Notes: generated from the letters alone by a model not told the origin. Numbered from the stretch's first letter, positions 7,648 through 17,009 are shown. The stretch: 50,567 nucleotides of DNA from Streptomyces adustus (GCF_009377175.1 NZ_VJZD01000041.1:1-50567); one strand, 5' to 3'. Program-made: numbers and translations.

Positions 7648-10176
7648 TCAGCCGGTGAACTGGTAGGTGGACGACGCCTGTTCGTACAGTTTGGTCACCT
7701 CGTCGCGCTCGGCCTCGGGGCCGCGCACCTGCACCACGTGGTAGCGCCCGTCGATCAGGATCGCCAGGTTGCGCACGAACAGCTGGCGCCCGCCGGCGTC
7801 ACTCCAGGTGAACTGGCCCTCGGCCATGGTCCGTCCGCCCACCTCGATCGTCCGCAGCCCGCCGGAGGTGGCCCAACTGGACGCCCGGTAGGGCCCCAGC
7901 TCGTACTCCTTCTCCCGCTGGTAGACCATCGGATCGGTGCCGTACGTCGAGGCGCGGTCCCGGCCGGGCACCACGATCAGCTCGAAGTCCCCGTGGGTGT
8001 AGAGCACTTGGCCGAGCCCGTTCTTCGGGGTGCGGTCCCAGCCGTTCGCCACCGCGATCCGGAAGCCCTCGGTGTCCTTGCGCACGGTGAAGCCGTCGGC
8101 GACGTCGGGGCCGCCGGTCTGCGTCGCGGTGGGACCGGAGGACGCGGAGGAGCTCCCGCCGTCCGCGGGCGAGGTCTGGTCGGGTCGGGGCTCGCTGCTC
8201 GCCTCGGGGACGGTGTCCCCCTGCGCGGGCGTCGTACGCGCCGAACCGGCGGTGCCGGCCGCGCCGGTGTCCGTGGCCTTCGGCATGAACAGCACGGCGT
8301 ACGCGATCGTCCCGGCCAGCGCGAGCAGGATCAGCAGGAGCAGGGTGCGGCCCAGGCGGCGCGGCGAGCCGGACGGTTCCTGCCTGGCCCGCTTGTGCCG
8401 GCCGTGCGCCGTGGTGGCGGGCAGTCCGGCGCGGCGCCTGCGCACCAGTTCGCCGCGCCGCCGCACGATCGGCAGTCGGCTCGGGTCGACGGGCGGCGCC
8501 GCCACGACGTGCACACCGGCGTCCGGCTCCGGTGCCGAGCGCACCAGCGAGCGCAGCCAGCCGCCCAGTTCCTCGAAGTCGATCCGCTCGGTGGGGTCCT
8601 GGCGCAGCAGCGACTCCACCACCGGGCGCAGCGCTCCGCACTCCTCGGCGAACGCGGGCGGTTCCGCGCACACCATCTGGACCAGCTCGGCCGTCGACTC
8701 CTCCGGATACGGGGCATGCCCCTGTACGGCCCTGAAGAGCAGCGCGCCCAGCGCCCACAGGTCGGTCGCGGGCCCGATGGGCGCGGCGAGCTGCCAGTTC
8801 TCGTGCACGGGTCCCGCCTGCTCCGGCGCCCAGCGCTCGGTCACCGGGCCCACCAGCGCCATCCGCGCCTGCCGGGCCCGCTCGGCGGCCAGCGCCGTCG
8901 CCGGACCGCGCCGGACGGGGGCGCCGGGGGCGGCGTCGCCCCAGCGGGCCGGGGGCTGCGCAGGATCGGCCGGCAGGAGGGCGCCACGGGCCCCGGGCAC
9001 GGGAGCCACGGGGCGCGGCTGAGCCCCCTGCCAGGGCGCTCCGCGCACGCCGTAGGGGTCGGCGATCTGCCCCGGCGGCACACTGCCCGTCGGGGTCTGC
9101 ACCGTGCCGGCCGTGGGCTGCCCAGCGCTCCCGGGGGCGTACGGCGGCTGCGGTCCGCCGTCGGGGCTCGTGCCGTCGGGAGCCGGACGGGCTCCGGGCA
9201 GGGCCGGTCGGCCGTTCTGTTGCAGGTCCTGGACCCGGGCCGCGGCCCGTGCGCCCGCGCGGTACGCGGCGATCGCGCCGGCCCGCGCGGCCCGGACGTC
9301 CCCGCCGCTCACCGGCGCCGCCCTGCGGGCCACGGCGGCCGAGGCGCCGCCCGGGCCGGCGGCCGGTTCGGTTCCGGTCTGCGGCAGGCCTCCGGCGGCC
9401 CGTGCCTCGATGGCGGCCCGCCGGGCGGCCTCGGGATCGACGGCGCCGACCCCGCCGGGGCCACCGAGGGCGCCCTGGGGGCCCGTGAGGTCTCCGGGCG
9501 CGCCGACGGGCCCGGGGCCGGCTGCCGTGCCGTCCTCGGCCCCGTCCTCGGGCGGCACCGGGTCGTATCCGCACAGCGCCTCCTGGGCCGTGCCGACCGC
9601 GAGCCCGGTCAGCATGACCCGGCCGTCCTCGCAGACCAGCACCGTGCGGGCGGTGATGTTGCGGTGGACCCAGCCGTGCGCGTGCAGCACCCGCAGCGCC
9701 ATGAGCACATCGGAGGCGACCTCGGCCGCCCGGTACGGCGACAGCGGCTTCTCGGCGAGCAGCGCCGCCAGCGGCCGCGCGGCCACCAGCTCGCTGACGA
9801 CCCAGAGCGAACCGCCCTCGGCGAACACGTCGAAGACCTGGTCGAGCCGCGGATGGTCGGGGATCCGCGCGGCCGCCTGGGCGGCCTCCACCGCCCGCCG
9901 CACCACGGGATCGGCCGGCCTCCGGGTGCTCGCGTCCGTGCGCGGACGCGACGCCGGCCGTCGGGGCGCACGGTCACGCGCCGTGAACCCCTCGGGCAGC
10001 CCGTCCGCGTCGAGCACCTCCGCCTCGACGACCTCCGGCAACGGCACCTGCCTGACGAGGACTTCCTGTCCGCTGTAGGTGTCGAAGGCGCGGCTCTCGG
10101 TGAGTTCGTACTCGTCGGAGGGCGGCAACGGCAGGCGGTAGCGGTCGGCGAGCACCCGGCCCGCGTAGTCGTCCAC
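7648..10176 (-). CDS. Membrane pseudokinase with split kinase domain (array member 3)
   Basis: 842-aa protein of clear kinase ancestry that lacks the catalytic machinery. There is no glycine loop. The ATP-binding Lys is replaced by Arg42 (VLVRQV). The HRD motif reads HRN (171-173), so the catalytic Asp is missing, and DFG reads GLA (191-193). A Pro/Ala/Gly-rich insertion of roughly 270 residues sits where the activation segment should be. The C-lobe then resumes at WAPEQ and DLWALGALL. One membrane helix (RTLLLLILLALAGTIAYAVLF) leads to an extracytoplasmic domain beginning EGFRIAVANGW, homologous to the flanking kinases. GTG at 10176 has a strong GGGGGAGG site. Probably a scaffold or regulator of the three active kinases. 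Confidence 0.88.
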   Translation of the reverse strand: MDDYAGRVLADRYRLPLPPSDEYELTESRAFDTYSGQEVLVRQVPLPEVVEAEVLDADGLPEGFTARDRAPRRPASRPRTDASTRRPADPVVRRAVEAAQAAARIPDHPRLDQVFDVFAEGGSLWVVSELVAARPLAALLAEKPLSPYRAAEVASDVLMALRVLHAHGWVHRNITARTVLVCEDGRVMLTGLAVGTAQEALCGYDPVPPEDGAEDGTAAGPGPVGAPGDLTGPQGALGGPGGVGAVDPEAARRAAIEARAAGGLPQTGTEPAAGPGGASAAVARRAAPVSGGDVRAARAGAIAAYRAGARAAARVQDLQQNGRPALPGARPAPDGTSPDGGPQPPYAPGSAGQPTAGTVQTPTGSVPPGQIADPYGVRGAPWQGAQPRPVAPVPGARGALLPADPAQPPARWGDAAPGAPVRRGPATALAAERARQARMALVGPVTERWAPEQAGPVHENWQLAAPIGPATDLWALGALLFRAVQGHAPYPEESTAELVQMVCAEPPAFAEECGALRPVVESLLRQDPTERIDFEELGGWLRSLVRSAPEPDAGVHVVAAPPVDPSRLPIVRRRGELVRRRRAGLPATTAHGRHKRARQEPSGSPRRLGRTLLLLILLALAGTIAYAVLFMPKATDTGAAGTAGSARTTPAQGDTVPEASSEPRPDQTSPADGGSSSASSGPTATQTGGPDVADGFTVRKDTEGFRIAVANGWDRTPKNGLGQVLYTHGDFELIVVPGRDRASTYGTDPMVYQREKEYELGPYRASSWATSGGLRTIEVGGRTMAEGQFTWSDAGGRQLFVRNLAILIDGRYHVVQVRGPEAERDEVTKLYEQASSTYQFTG

Positions 10177-10343
10177 TGTGCCTCCCCCGGCCGCCCGGTC
10201 GGTCAATTCCGTTCGTCCCGCGGCCCGTTCCGACCGCATAGCGGGATGCGTACGGTCCGCAAGTACTCACGATACGTGCCGGAGGCAACCCGCAATGAGA
10301 GGTTGACCGATCTCGGGCCCCCGGCCCTCGGGGACCGGCACCC

Positions 10344-12392
10344 TCACTTCTTCGGCTGGAAGGTCTCCGTCAGCGTCTGCCAGGTGCTCTTGCGCAGTTC
10401 GCCGTCCCACTCCGACGCCTTCGCCGTGTACATCAGGGCGTAGCCGAGGTGGTTGTTGACGACGAACCCGCGGTCGACGGTCCGGTACTGCGTGCCGCCG
10501 TCCACGTAGGTGAACTCCCAGTCGGCGGTGTTCCAGCCGCGGTACTGCACCGCCTGTATCCGGATCTTCTTGTACTGCGAGCGCGTCATGTAGCGCTCCT
10601 GGTTCTCCCAGTCCGCCTTCGGGTCGCCCTTGGGCGTGGTGGTCCAGGCGACCAGCAGCTTCTGTCCGTCGGGCCCGGTGAAACGGTCACCCGCGGAGTC
10701 CGAGGACTGGTACTTCCACCCCGCGGGCAGGCCGATCGAGTACCCCTGGCCGCCGTCGTGCGTGGACGCCACCGCGGCGGCGGTGTCGCTGGAGGTAGCG
10801 GTGTTGTCGTCCGTGCTGGACGAGCCGCCCGAGGACGCGTCCGACGCCGTGCCGTCCGTGGCGCCGGTCGTGGAGTCCGACTTCGTCCCCTGGGAGGCGG
10901 ACTGCGAGGCGTCGTCGTCCCCACGGGACCCGCCGCTCGTGTCCTCCTTGGTGCCGACGCTCGCGCTCTGGCCGGCCCCGGCCTTGGCGCCGCCGCCGTT
11001 CCCGTCGCCGCTGTCGTCGCCCCCGCCGAGGTTGAGGGCCAGCACGATGCCGATCACCGCCAGCACCACCACCACGGCGATGATCAGCAGGGTCCGCTTC
11101 GGCACCACGTCGGTGATCGGCGCCTTGGGCACGGACCTCGGCGGCAGATCCGGCAGATCCGGCGGCGTCATCACGGGCCAGCCCGAACTGCGCCCGGCCG
11201 CGGTCGCGTTGCCGCCGCCCTGGGCGGCCCGCTCGGCCGCGCCCGCGCCGGGGCCGGAACCGGCGGAGTCGGCCGGCGCGCTCGCGGACACCGACGGGGA
11301 CGCCGCAGCCGCCGCGCCGGCGGACTTGGCACGGCTCGCGGCGGCCGAGGTCGTCGCACCGGCGACCACGGCGGCCTTGCGCACCGAGCGCAGGGCTCCG
11401 CGCAGCTTGTCCGCCGCCTCCTCGCCGCGCTTGTTCCCGGCTCCCGTCGTGCTCCCTTGGCCCTCGGACGAGTCCGGCAGCTCGGGCAGCGGCACGACCT
11501 TCGTCGCGTCCGCAGGCTCGCGCTCGGCGGTCTTGGACGCGGAAGCCCGGATCACCTTGTTCAGCATGGCCCGCGCGCCCGCGTCGTCGAGGCGCAGCGC
11601 CGGATCCTTGGTGAGCAGTCCGTAGATGACGTCCCGCAGCGGGCCCGCGTTCTTCGGCTCCTCCAGCGGCTCGGTCATCACCGCCGTGAGCGTCGCTATC
11701 GCGGAGCCCTTGTCGTACGGCGGGGATCCCTCGACCGCCGCGTAGAGCAGTCCGCCGAGCGACCACAGGTCGGCGGCGGGGCCGGGCTTGTGGCCGCGGG
11801 CGCGCTCCGGGGAGATGTAGGAGGGGGCGCCGACAAGCATGCCGGTGGAGGTGATGGACGGGTCGCCCTCGACCTGGGCGATGCCGAAGTCGGTGAGCAC
11901 GACCCGGCCGTCCTCGGCGATCAGCACGTTCGACGGCTTCACGTCACGGTGCAGGATGCCCTCGCGGTGCGCCGAACGCAGCACGTCGAGGATCGCCAGG
12001 CCGACCTCGGCCGCGCGCCCGGGCTCCAGCACGCCGTCCTCACGGATGGCCTCGGCGAGCGACTTGCCCTCGACGAGCTCCATCACGATCCACGGCCGGT
12101 CGTCCTCGTCGACCACGTCGTAGACCGTCACCGCGCTGTTGTTGCGGATTCTGGCGATGGCCTTCGCCTCGCGCAGCGTCCGCGTGATCAGCCGGCGCTT
12201 CTCCTCGTCGTCGATGTTCGTCGGGAACCGCAGCTCCTTGACGGCTACCGTGCGGCCGAGAGTCTCGTCCTCGGCGCGCCACACCGTACCCATGCCGCCG
12301 CGGCCGAGCACATCTCCCAGCCGGTACCGCCCCGCGAGGAGACGTGCGCTCTTCCCCTGACGGGATGTCCCCGCCCGCTCCGCCTCCGACAT
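10344..12392 (-). CDS. Membrane Ser/Thr protein kinase (array member 4)
   Basis: 682-aa receptor kinase and the first gene of the array in transcription order. Catalytic motifs are intact: LGRGGMG at 29-35, Lys52 in VAVKE, HRDVKPSN at 148-155, DFG at 168-170 and a canonical SPERA activation-loop end. A long Ala/Ser/Gly-rich juxtamembrane region precedes the membrane helix RTLLIIAVVVVLAVIGIVLA. A Ser/Thr/Asp/Gly-rich stalk follows, then the extracytoplasmic domain GYSIGLPAGW..., the same family as its three neighbours. ATG at 12392 is chosen for the AGGGGA upstream; ATG at 12404 is an alternative. It is divergent from a secreted serine hydrolase. Confidence 0.9.
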   Translation of the reverse strand: MSEAERAGTSRQGKSARLLAGRYRLGDVLGRGGMGTVWRAEDETLGRTVAVKELRFPTNIDDEEKRRLITRTLREAKAIARIRNNSAVTVYDVVDEDDRPWIVMELVEGKSLAEAIREDGVLEPGRAAEVGLAILDVLRSAHREGILHRDVKPSNVLIAEDGRVVLTDFGIAQVEGDPSITSTGMLVGAPSYISPERARGHKPGPAADLWSLGGLLYAAVEGSPPYDKGSAIATLTAVMTEPLEEPKNAGPLRDVIYGLLTKDPALRLDDAGARAMLNKVIRASASKTAEREPADATKVVPLPELPDSSEGQGSTTGAGNKRGEEAADKLRGALRSVRKAAVVAGATTSAAASRAKSAGAAAAASPSVSASAPADSAGSGPGAGAAERAAQGGGNATAAGRSSGWPVMTPPDLPDLPPRSVPKAPITDVVPKRTLLIIAVVVVLAVIGIVLALNLGGGDDSGDGNGGGAKAGAGQSASVGTKEDTSGGSRGDDDASQSASQGTKSDSTTGATDGTASDASSGGSSSTDDNTATSSDTAAAVASTHDGGQGYSIGLPAGWKYQSSDSAGDRFTGPDGQKLLVAWTTTPKGDPKADWENQERYMTRSQYKKIRIQAVQYRGWNTADWEFTYVDGGTQYRTVDRGFVVNNHLGYALMYTAKASEWDGELRKSTWQTLTETFQPKK

Positions 12393-12743
12393 GCGTCCCC
12401 TCATGCAACCCGCCCTGACAGAGCCTCCATTGTCCCCCACCCGACAAGTGCTCGACGCCCAGGGTGCCCATCTCCGCGCGGCGGGGTCCGGACACCGGAT
12501 CACGGGTCCCCCGGAACCCGCCCGTCAATCCCGCCGGCCGAACCCGGCCAAGGCCTCCGGCGGTTTCCGGCCAAGGTCCCGAGCGGGTCCCGGCCAGGAC
12601 TCAGACCCGGTCCCGGCCCTCGCCCCGATCCGTTCCCGGCCCGGGCTCCCACCCGGTCCGGCCGCGTCCCGGCAACCCGCCGATCCGTCGAAACCGGCGC
12701 CCCGCCACCCGGCATGATGGGCCGTGACAAGGGAGGGACCGGG
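12393..12743. other. 351-bp divergent gap with degenerate GC-rich repeats
   Basis: Non-coding space between the first kinase and the serine hydrolase. From about 12500 to 12690 it is full of irregular copies of a TCCCGGCC-like word separated by 15-30 bp. I see no clear -35/-10 pair or perfect operator. Promoters for both genes must lie here. Confidence 0.5.
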
Positions 12744-13787
12744 ATGCCGCCGCGCCGGACGCTGCTCGCCGTGCCCGTCTCCCTGCTGCTTCTCAGCCTG
12801 GCCCCGGCCGGCTCACAGGCACACTCCAGCCCGCCCACGGACACGGTCCTCGCGCAGCTGACGACCCGGGGCAGGGCGCCGGCGGCGGCCCTGCTGGCCC
12901 AGGACGGGACAACCACCCGGTACGCCCACGACGGTCCTGGAATCTCCCGCTCCGACCACTTCCGCGCGGGCAGCATCACGAAGACCTTCATCGCGACGGT
13001 CGTCCTGCAACTGGCCGCCGAGCACCGGCTTTCGTTGTCCGACACCGTGGAGCGGCACCTGCCCGGCCTGGTGCGCGGGGCGGGCAACGACGGGCGCGCG
13101 CTGACCCTGCGTTCCCTGCTCACCCACACCAGCGGTCTGTACGACTACACCCGGGACACCGGGGGCACCCTCCCCCTCACCGCCACCCGGGCCGTACGGA
13201 TCGCGCTCACCCACCCTCCGGCCGACCGTGGCCGATTCGCCTACTCCAACACCAACTACGTCGTGCTCGGCATGGTCGTCGAACAGGTCACCGGCCACTC
13301 GTACGCCACCGAGACCACGCGCCGCATCATCGCTCCGCTGGGTCTGACGGGCACCTCCTTCCCCGGCTCCCGCACCTCCCTGCCCTCACCGCACGGCCGC
13401 GCCTACGCCGCCGACGGGTCCGACGTCACCGCGCTGGACCCACGGGTGGCCGGGGCCGCGGGCGAGCTGGTGACCACGCTCGCCGATCTGGACCGCTTCT
13501 ACGCGGCGCTGCTGGGCGGCGAGTTGCTGCCCCCGGGCGAGCTGCGCGAGATGCTCGACACCCGTGCCGCACACGGCTTGTACGGCATGGGGCTGTTCCC
13601 CGTGAAGCTGCCGTGCGGGACCACGGTGTGGGGACACAACGGGCGCATCACCGGCAGCTACGTGCGCACCGCGGCCACCTCGGACGGCCGTCATGTCCTC
13701 ACCTTCCGGGTGAACACGACGGAGATCGCGGCCCCCGACCTGGAACCGGCCCTCCTCACCGCCGAGTTCTGCCCCGTCACCTCGTGA
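12744..13787 (+). CDS. Secreted serine hydrolase (beta-lactamase / D-Ala-D-Ala carboxypeptidase family S12)
   Basis: 347-aa exported protein. An N-terminal signal peptide with RR at residues 4-5, a Leu-rich core and an AQA/HS-like cleavage region near residue 27 is visible. The penicillin-recognising fold shows the nucleophile motif SITK (Ser77, Lys80), the YSN motif (Tyr-Ser-Asn in FAYSNTNY) and HNG in place of the usual KTG near the C-terminus. This pattern is typical of DD-carboxypeptidase / esterase members of family S12. It may trim peptidoglycan or hydrolyse esters; the substrate cannot be read from the sequence. ATG at 12744 is preceded by GGGAGGG. It is divergent from the kinase array. 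Confidence 0.87.
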   Translation: MPPRRTLLAVPVSLLLLSLAPAGSQAHSSPPTDTVLAQLTTRGRAPAAALLAQDGTTTRYAHDGPGISRSDHFRAGSITKTFIATVVLQLAAEHRLSLSDTVERHLPGLVRGAGNDGRALTLRSLLTHTSGLYDYTRDTGGTLPLTATRAVRIALTHPPADRGRFAYSNTNYVVLGMVVEQVTGHSYATETTRRIIAPLGLTGTSFPGSRTSLPSPHGRAYAADGSDVTALDPRVAGAAGELVTTLADLDRFYAALLGGELLPPGELREMLDTRAAHGLYGMGLFPVKLPCGTTVWGHNGRITGSYVRTAATSDGRHVLTFRVNTTEIAAPDLEPALLTAEFCPVTS

Positions 13788-13819
13788 GACGGCCGACGTC
13801 CCACGACGCCACGGCCGCC

Positions 13820-15526
13820 CTACAACGGCACGATGTCCGGCGCCCCCAGCCGGGCCGCGTCCGCCGTCAGGTCGTCGGGCTGGAGCTGCGACTCCCGCTC
13901 CGCCTCCACCCGCTTCTCGTAGTGCTCGATCTCGCGCTCGATCTGGCTCTTGTCCCAGCCCAGCACCGGCGCCATCAGCTCCGCGGCCTCACGGGCGCTG
14001 AGCGTGCCCCGGTCGAAGGTCTCGATGGAGATGCGGGTGCGCCGGGTCAGCACGTCGTCCAGGTGCCGGGCGCCCTCGTGGGAGGCGGCGTAGACGATCT
14101 CGGCGCGCAGGTAGTCGTCGGCCGCCCGCAGCGGCTCCCCCAGCGAGGGGTCGACGGCGATCAGGTCGAGCAGCTCCTGCGTCGCCGAACCGAAGCGGTT
14201 CAGCAGATGCTCCACGCGCACCACGTGCAGTCCGGTCCGCGCGGCGATCCGCGCCCGCGCGTTCCACAGCGCCCGGTAGCCCTCCGCGCCCAGCAGCGGG
14301 ATGTCCTCGGTGACGCACTCGGCGACCCGCATGTCGAGCCCGTGCACCGCCTCGTCCACCGCGTCCTTGGCCATCACCCGGTAGGTGGTGTACTTGCCGC
14401 CCGCCACGACCACGAGCCCCGGCACGGGATGGGCCACGGTGTGCTCGCGGGACAGCTTGCTGGTGGCGTCCGACTCACCGGCCAGCAGCGGGCGCAGTCC
14501 CGCGTACACGCCCTCGACGTCGTCCCGCGTCAGCGGCACCGAGAGCACCGAGTTCACATGCTCCAGCAGATAGTCGATGTCGGCGCTGGAGGCGGCCGGA
14601 TGGGCCTTGTCGAGGCTCCATTCGGTGTCGGTGGTCCCGATGATCCAGTGCCGGCCCCAGGGAATGACGAACAGGACGGACTTCTCGGTGCGCAGGATCA
14701 GTCCGGTGGAGGAGTGGACCCGGTCCTTGGGCACGACCAGGTGGATGCCCTTGGAGGCACGGACGTGGAACTGCCCGCGCTCCCCCACCATCGCCTGCGT
14801 GTCGTCGGTCCACACTCCGGTCGCGTTGACGATCTGCTTCGCGCGGACCTCGTACTCCCCGCCGCCCTCGACGTCCTCGACCCGGGCGCCGACCACGCGC
14901 TCGCCCTCGCGCAGAAAGCCGGTCACCCGCGCCCGGTTCGCGGCATGGGCGCCGTACAGGGCGGCGGTGCGCACCAGCGTGGCCACGTAACGGGCGTCGT
15001 CCATCTGGGCGTCGTAGTACTGAAGGGCGCCGACGAGCGCGTCCTTCCTCAGACACGGAGCGACCCGCAGGGCGTGACGCCGGGTCAGATGCCGGTGCGT
15101 GGGCAGGCCGCGGCCGTGGCCACGGGCCATCGACATGGCGTCGTAGAGCGCCACGCCCGAACCGGCGTACAGCCGCTCCCAGCCCTTGTGCTGCAACGGA
15201 TACAGGAACGGCACCGGCTTCACCAGATGCGGCGCGAGGCGCTCCAGCAGCAGGCCGCGCTCCTTCAGCGCCTCTCTGACCAGCGCGAAGTCCAGCATCT
15301 CCAGATAGCGCAGGCCGCCGTGGATCAGCTTGCTGGACCTGCTCGACGTGCCCGACGCCCAGTCGCGCGCCTCGACCAGTCCCGTGGACAGGCCGCGCGT
15401 CACGGCGTCGAGAGCGGTGCCCGCGCCGACGACACCACCGCCGACGACGAGCACGTCCAGCTCACGCTCGGCCATGGATGCCAGTGACTCGGCGCGCTGC
15501 GCCGGTCCCAGTGTCGCTGTCCTCAC
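13820..15526 (-). CDS. glpD: Aerobic glycerol-3-phosphate dehydrogenase
   Basis: 568-aa FAD-dependent enzyme that oxidises sn-glycerol-3-phosphate to dihydroxyacetone phosphate and passes electrons to the quinone pool at the membrane. The FAD dinucleotide motif VLVVGGGVVGAG lies at about 25-36, followed by SSRSSKLIHGGLRYLE, a GlpD hallmark. The C-terminal ~130 residues form the helical cap domain seen in DAO_C members. GTG at 15526 has GGGAGG five bases upstream and matches the family start better than the ATG further out at 15601. No glpF or glpK is adjacent, so the gene stands alone. Convergent with the serine hydrolase, 32 bp apart. Confidence 0.92.
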   Translation of the reverse strand: MRTATLGPAQRAESLASMAERELDVLVVGGGVVGAGTALDAVTRGLSTGLVEARDWASGTSSRSSKLIHGGLRYLEMLDFALVREALKERGLLLERLAPHLVKPVPFLYPLQHKGWERLYAGSGVALYDAMSMARGHGRGLPTHRHLTRRHALRVAPCLRKDALVGALQYYDAQMDDARYVATLVRTAALYGAHAANRARVTGFLREGERVVGARVEDVEGGGEYEVRAKQIVNATGVWTDDTQAMVGERGQFHVRASKGIHLVVPKDRVHSSTGLILRTEKSVLFVIPWGRHWIIGTTDTEWSLDKAHPAASSADIDYLLEHVNSVLSVPLTRDDVEGVYAGLRPLLAGESDATSKLSREHTVAHPVPGLVVVAGGKYTTYRVMAKDAVDEAVHGLDMRVAECVTEDIPLLGAEGYRALWNARARIAARTGLHVVRVEHLLNRFGSATQELLDLIAVDPSLGEPLRAADDYLRAEIVYAASHEGARHLDDVLTRRTRISIETFDRGTLSAREAAELMAPVLGWDKSQIEREIEHYEKRVEAERESQLQPDDLTADAARLGAPDIVPL

Positions 15527-15800
15527 CGCTGCCTCCCGCTCGTCGGTCGCGCCGGGCGCACCCCGTGGTGCTGGATCGGGTCCGCATCCCCCATGCCCCA
15601 ATCCTGACCGGGATGCCCGACTTCAGCCACCAGTCGCTCCCAGCCTGTGGACAACATTCGCGGGACTGCCGGGAAACACAGCCGACCAATACCGCATCAA
15701 GGTCATATTTACTCCTAGTGTGACATTGCGCTTCGCTCGTCTTGTCCACACGGCTTGCGCACCTGTCCCGCTTCGGCTATTGGGAAGGACGGCCCACGTC
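15527..15800. other. Divergent promoter region glpD / dehydrogenase-like gene
   Basis: 274 bp without a gene. The stretch around 15690-15730 is clearly richer in A+T than its surroundings (contains CATATTTACTCCTAGTGTG), as expected for promoters, but I cannot assign a convincing -35/-10 pair or a GylR-type operator. Confidence 0.4.
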
Positions 15801-17009
15801 ATGCCCGCAGATCTCGCCGTCATCGGACTCGGTCCTCTCGGCCTGCCCCTGGCCCAGGCAGCCGTCGCCGCCGGTATCGCCACGCTCGGATACCCGACCG
15901 GGCCGGAATCCGGCTCGCTCAGCCCCGCCGAACTGCGCCGGATGCTCTCGGGGGGCTTCCGGACCGCCGCCGGACCGGCCGAGCTCGGCCGCGTCCGCAC
16001 CGCGGTCATCTGCGCGCCGACCCCACGCGGCGCCGACGGCGGATTCGACCTGAGCCAGGTGGAGACGGCCGCCCGCACCCTGGCCGAGCGGCTGCGACCG
16101 CACACCACCGTGATCCTGGAGTCCCCCGTGTACCCCGGGACGACCGAGGAATTCCTGCGTCCGCTGCTGGAGGAGGTCTCGGGGCTGCGGGCCGGCCGCG
16201 ACTTCCATCTCGCCTACGCGCCGGGCCGGGTGGACCCCGGCAACCGCGACTTCACCCCGGCCAACACCCCCAAGGTCATCGGCGGCCTCACGCCCGCGTG
16301 CACCGAGTCCGCCGCCGCCTTCTACGGCCGGCTCACCGACAAGGTGGTACGCGCGCGTGGCCCCCGCGAGGCCGAGACCGTGCACCTCCTGGAGACCAAC
16401 TACCGGCACGTCAACATCGCCCTCGTCAACGAGATGGCCGTCCTCTGCCACGACCTGGGCGTCGACCTGTGGGACGTCATCCGCTGCGCGGAGACCAAGC
16501 CGTTCGGCTTCCAGGCCTTCCGTCCCGGCCCCGGCGTCGGGGGCCACGCCGTCCCGCAGGACCTGGCCGGGCAGGCGGGCCGCACCCTGCGGATGGTCGA
16601 GCTGGCCCAGCAGGTCAACAGCCGGATGCCCCGGTACGTCGTGCAGCGCGCCGCGGCCCTCCTCAACGAGCACGGGAAGTCGGCGCGCGGCGCGCGCGTG
16701 CTGCTGCTCGGCATCACCTACAAGGCCGACCTGGCCGACCAGCAGGCCACCCCCGCGCACGAGATCGCGACCCGCCTCATGGAGCTCGGCGCCTCCGTCA
16801 GCTACCACGACCCGCACGTGCCGTCCTGGAGCGTCCTGGACCGCCCGGTGCCCCGCGCGGACTCCCTCTACGAGGCGGCGGCCCACGCCGACCTCACGAT
16901 CCTTCTCCAGCAGCACCGCACGTACGACATGCAGGGCCTGTCGGTGAAGGCCCAGCTCCTGCTCGACACCCGGGGCGCCACTCCGACGGGATCGGCACAC
17001 CGGCTGTGA
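15801..17009 (+). CDS. Nucleotide-sugar dehydrogenase-like pseudoenzyme (UDP-GlcNAc/ManNAcA dehydrogenase family)
   Basis: 402-aa homologue of the WecC/Ugd family. The overall fold is recognisable: Rossmann motif GLGPLGLPLA at 9-18, ESPVYPGTTEE, RVDPGN, the central helix with NYRHVNIALVNEMA, and a C-terminal domain beginning GITYKADL. All three catalytic residues are changed. The Glu of SPER is Gly142 (APGR), the Lys before the central helix is His195 (ETVHLLE), and the catalytic Cys of GGHC is Ala250 (GGHAVPQD). The acidic residue that normally ends the second strand (GYD) is also absent. I therefore expect no dehydrogenase activity and infer a binding or regulatory role. GGAAGGA lies 12 nt before the ATG. 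Convergent with guaB3. Confidence 0.85.
   Translation: MPADLAVIGLGPLGLPLAQAAVAAGIATLGYPTGPESGSLSPAELRRMLSGGFRTAAGPAELGRVRTAVICAPTPRGADGGFDLSQVETAARTLAERLRPHTTVILESPVYPGTTEEFLRPLLEEVSGLRAGRDFHLAYAPGRVDPGNRDFTPANTPKVIGGLTPACTESAAAFYGRLTDKVVRARGPREAETVHLLETNYRHVNIALVNEMAVLCHDLGVDLWDVIRCAETKPFGFQAFRPGPGVGGHAVPQDLAGQAGRTLRMVELAQQVNSRMPRYVVQRAAALLNEHGKSARGARVLLLGITYKADLADQQATPAHEIATRLMELGASVSYHDPHVPSWSVLDRPVPRADSLYEAAAHADLTILLQQHRTYDMQGLSVKAQLLLDTRGATPTGSAHRL

Noticed and set aside
7567..10443. 958-codon plus-strand frame
   Set aside because: Antisense to the pseudokinase, which has a membrane helix, a ribosome site and homology to its neighbours.
10449..12743. N-terminal extension of the serine hydrolase by 765 codons
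   Set aside because: The frame is merely open through the antisense of a kinase. The signal peptide and GGGAGGG site place the start at 12744.
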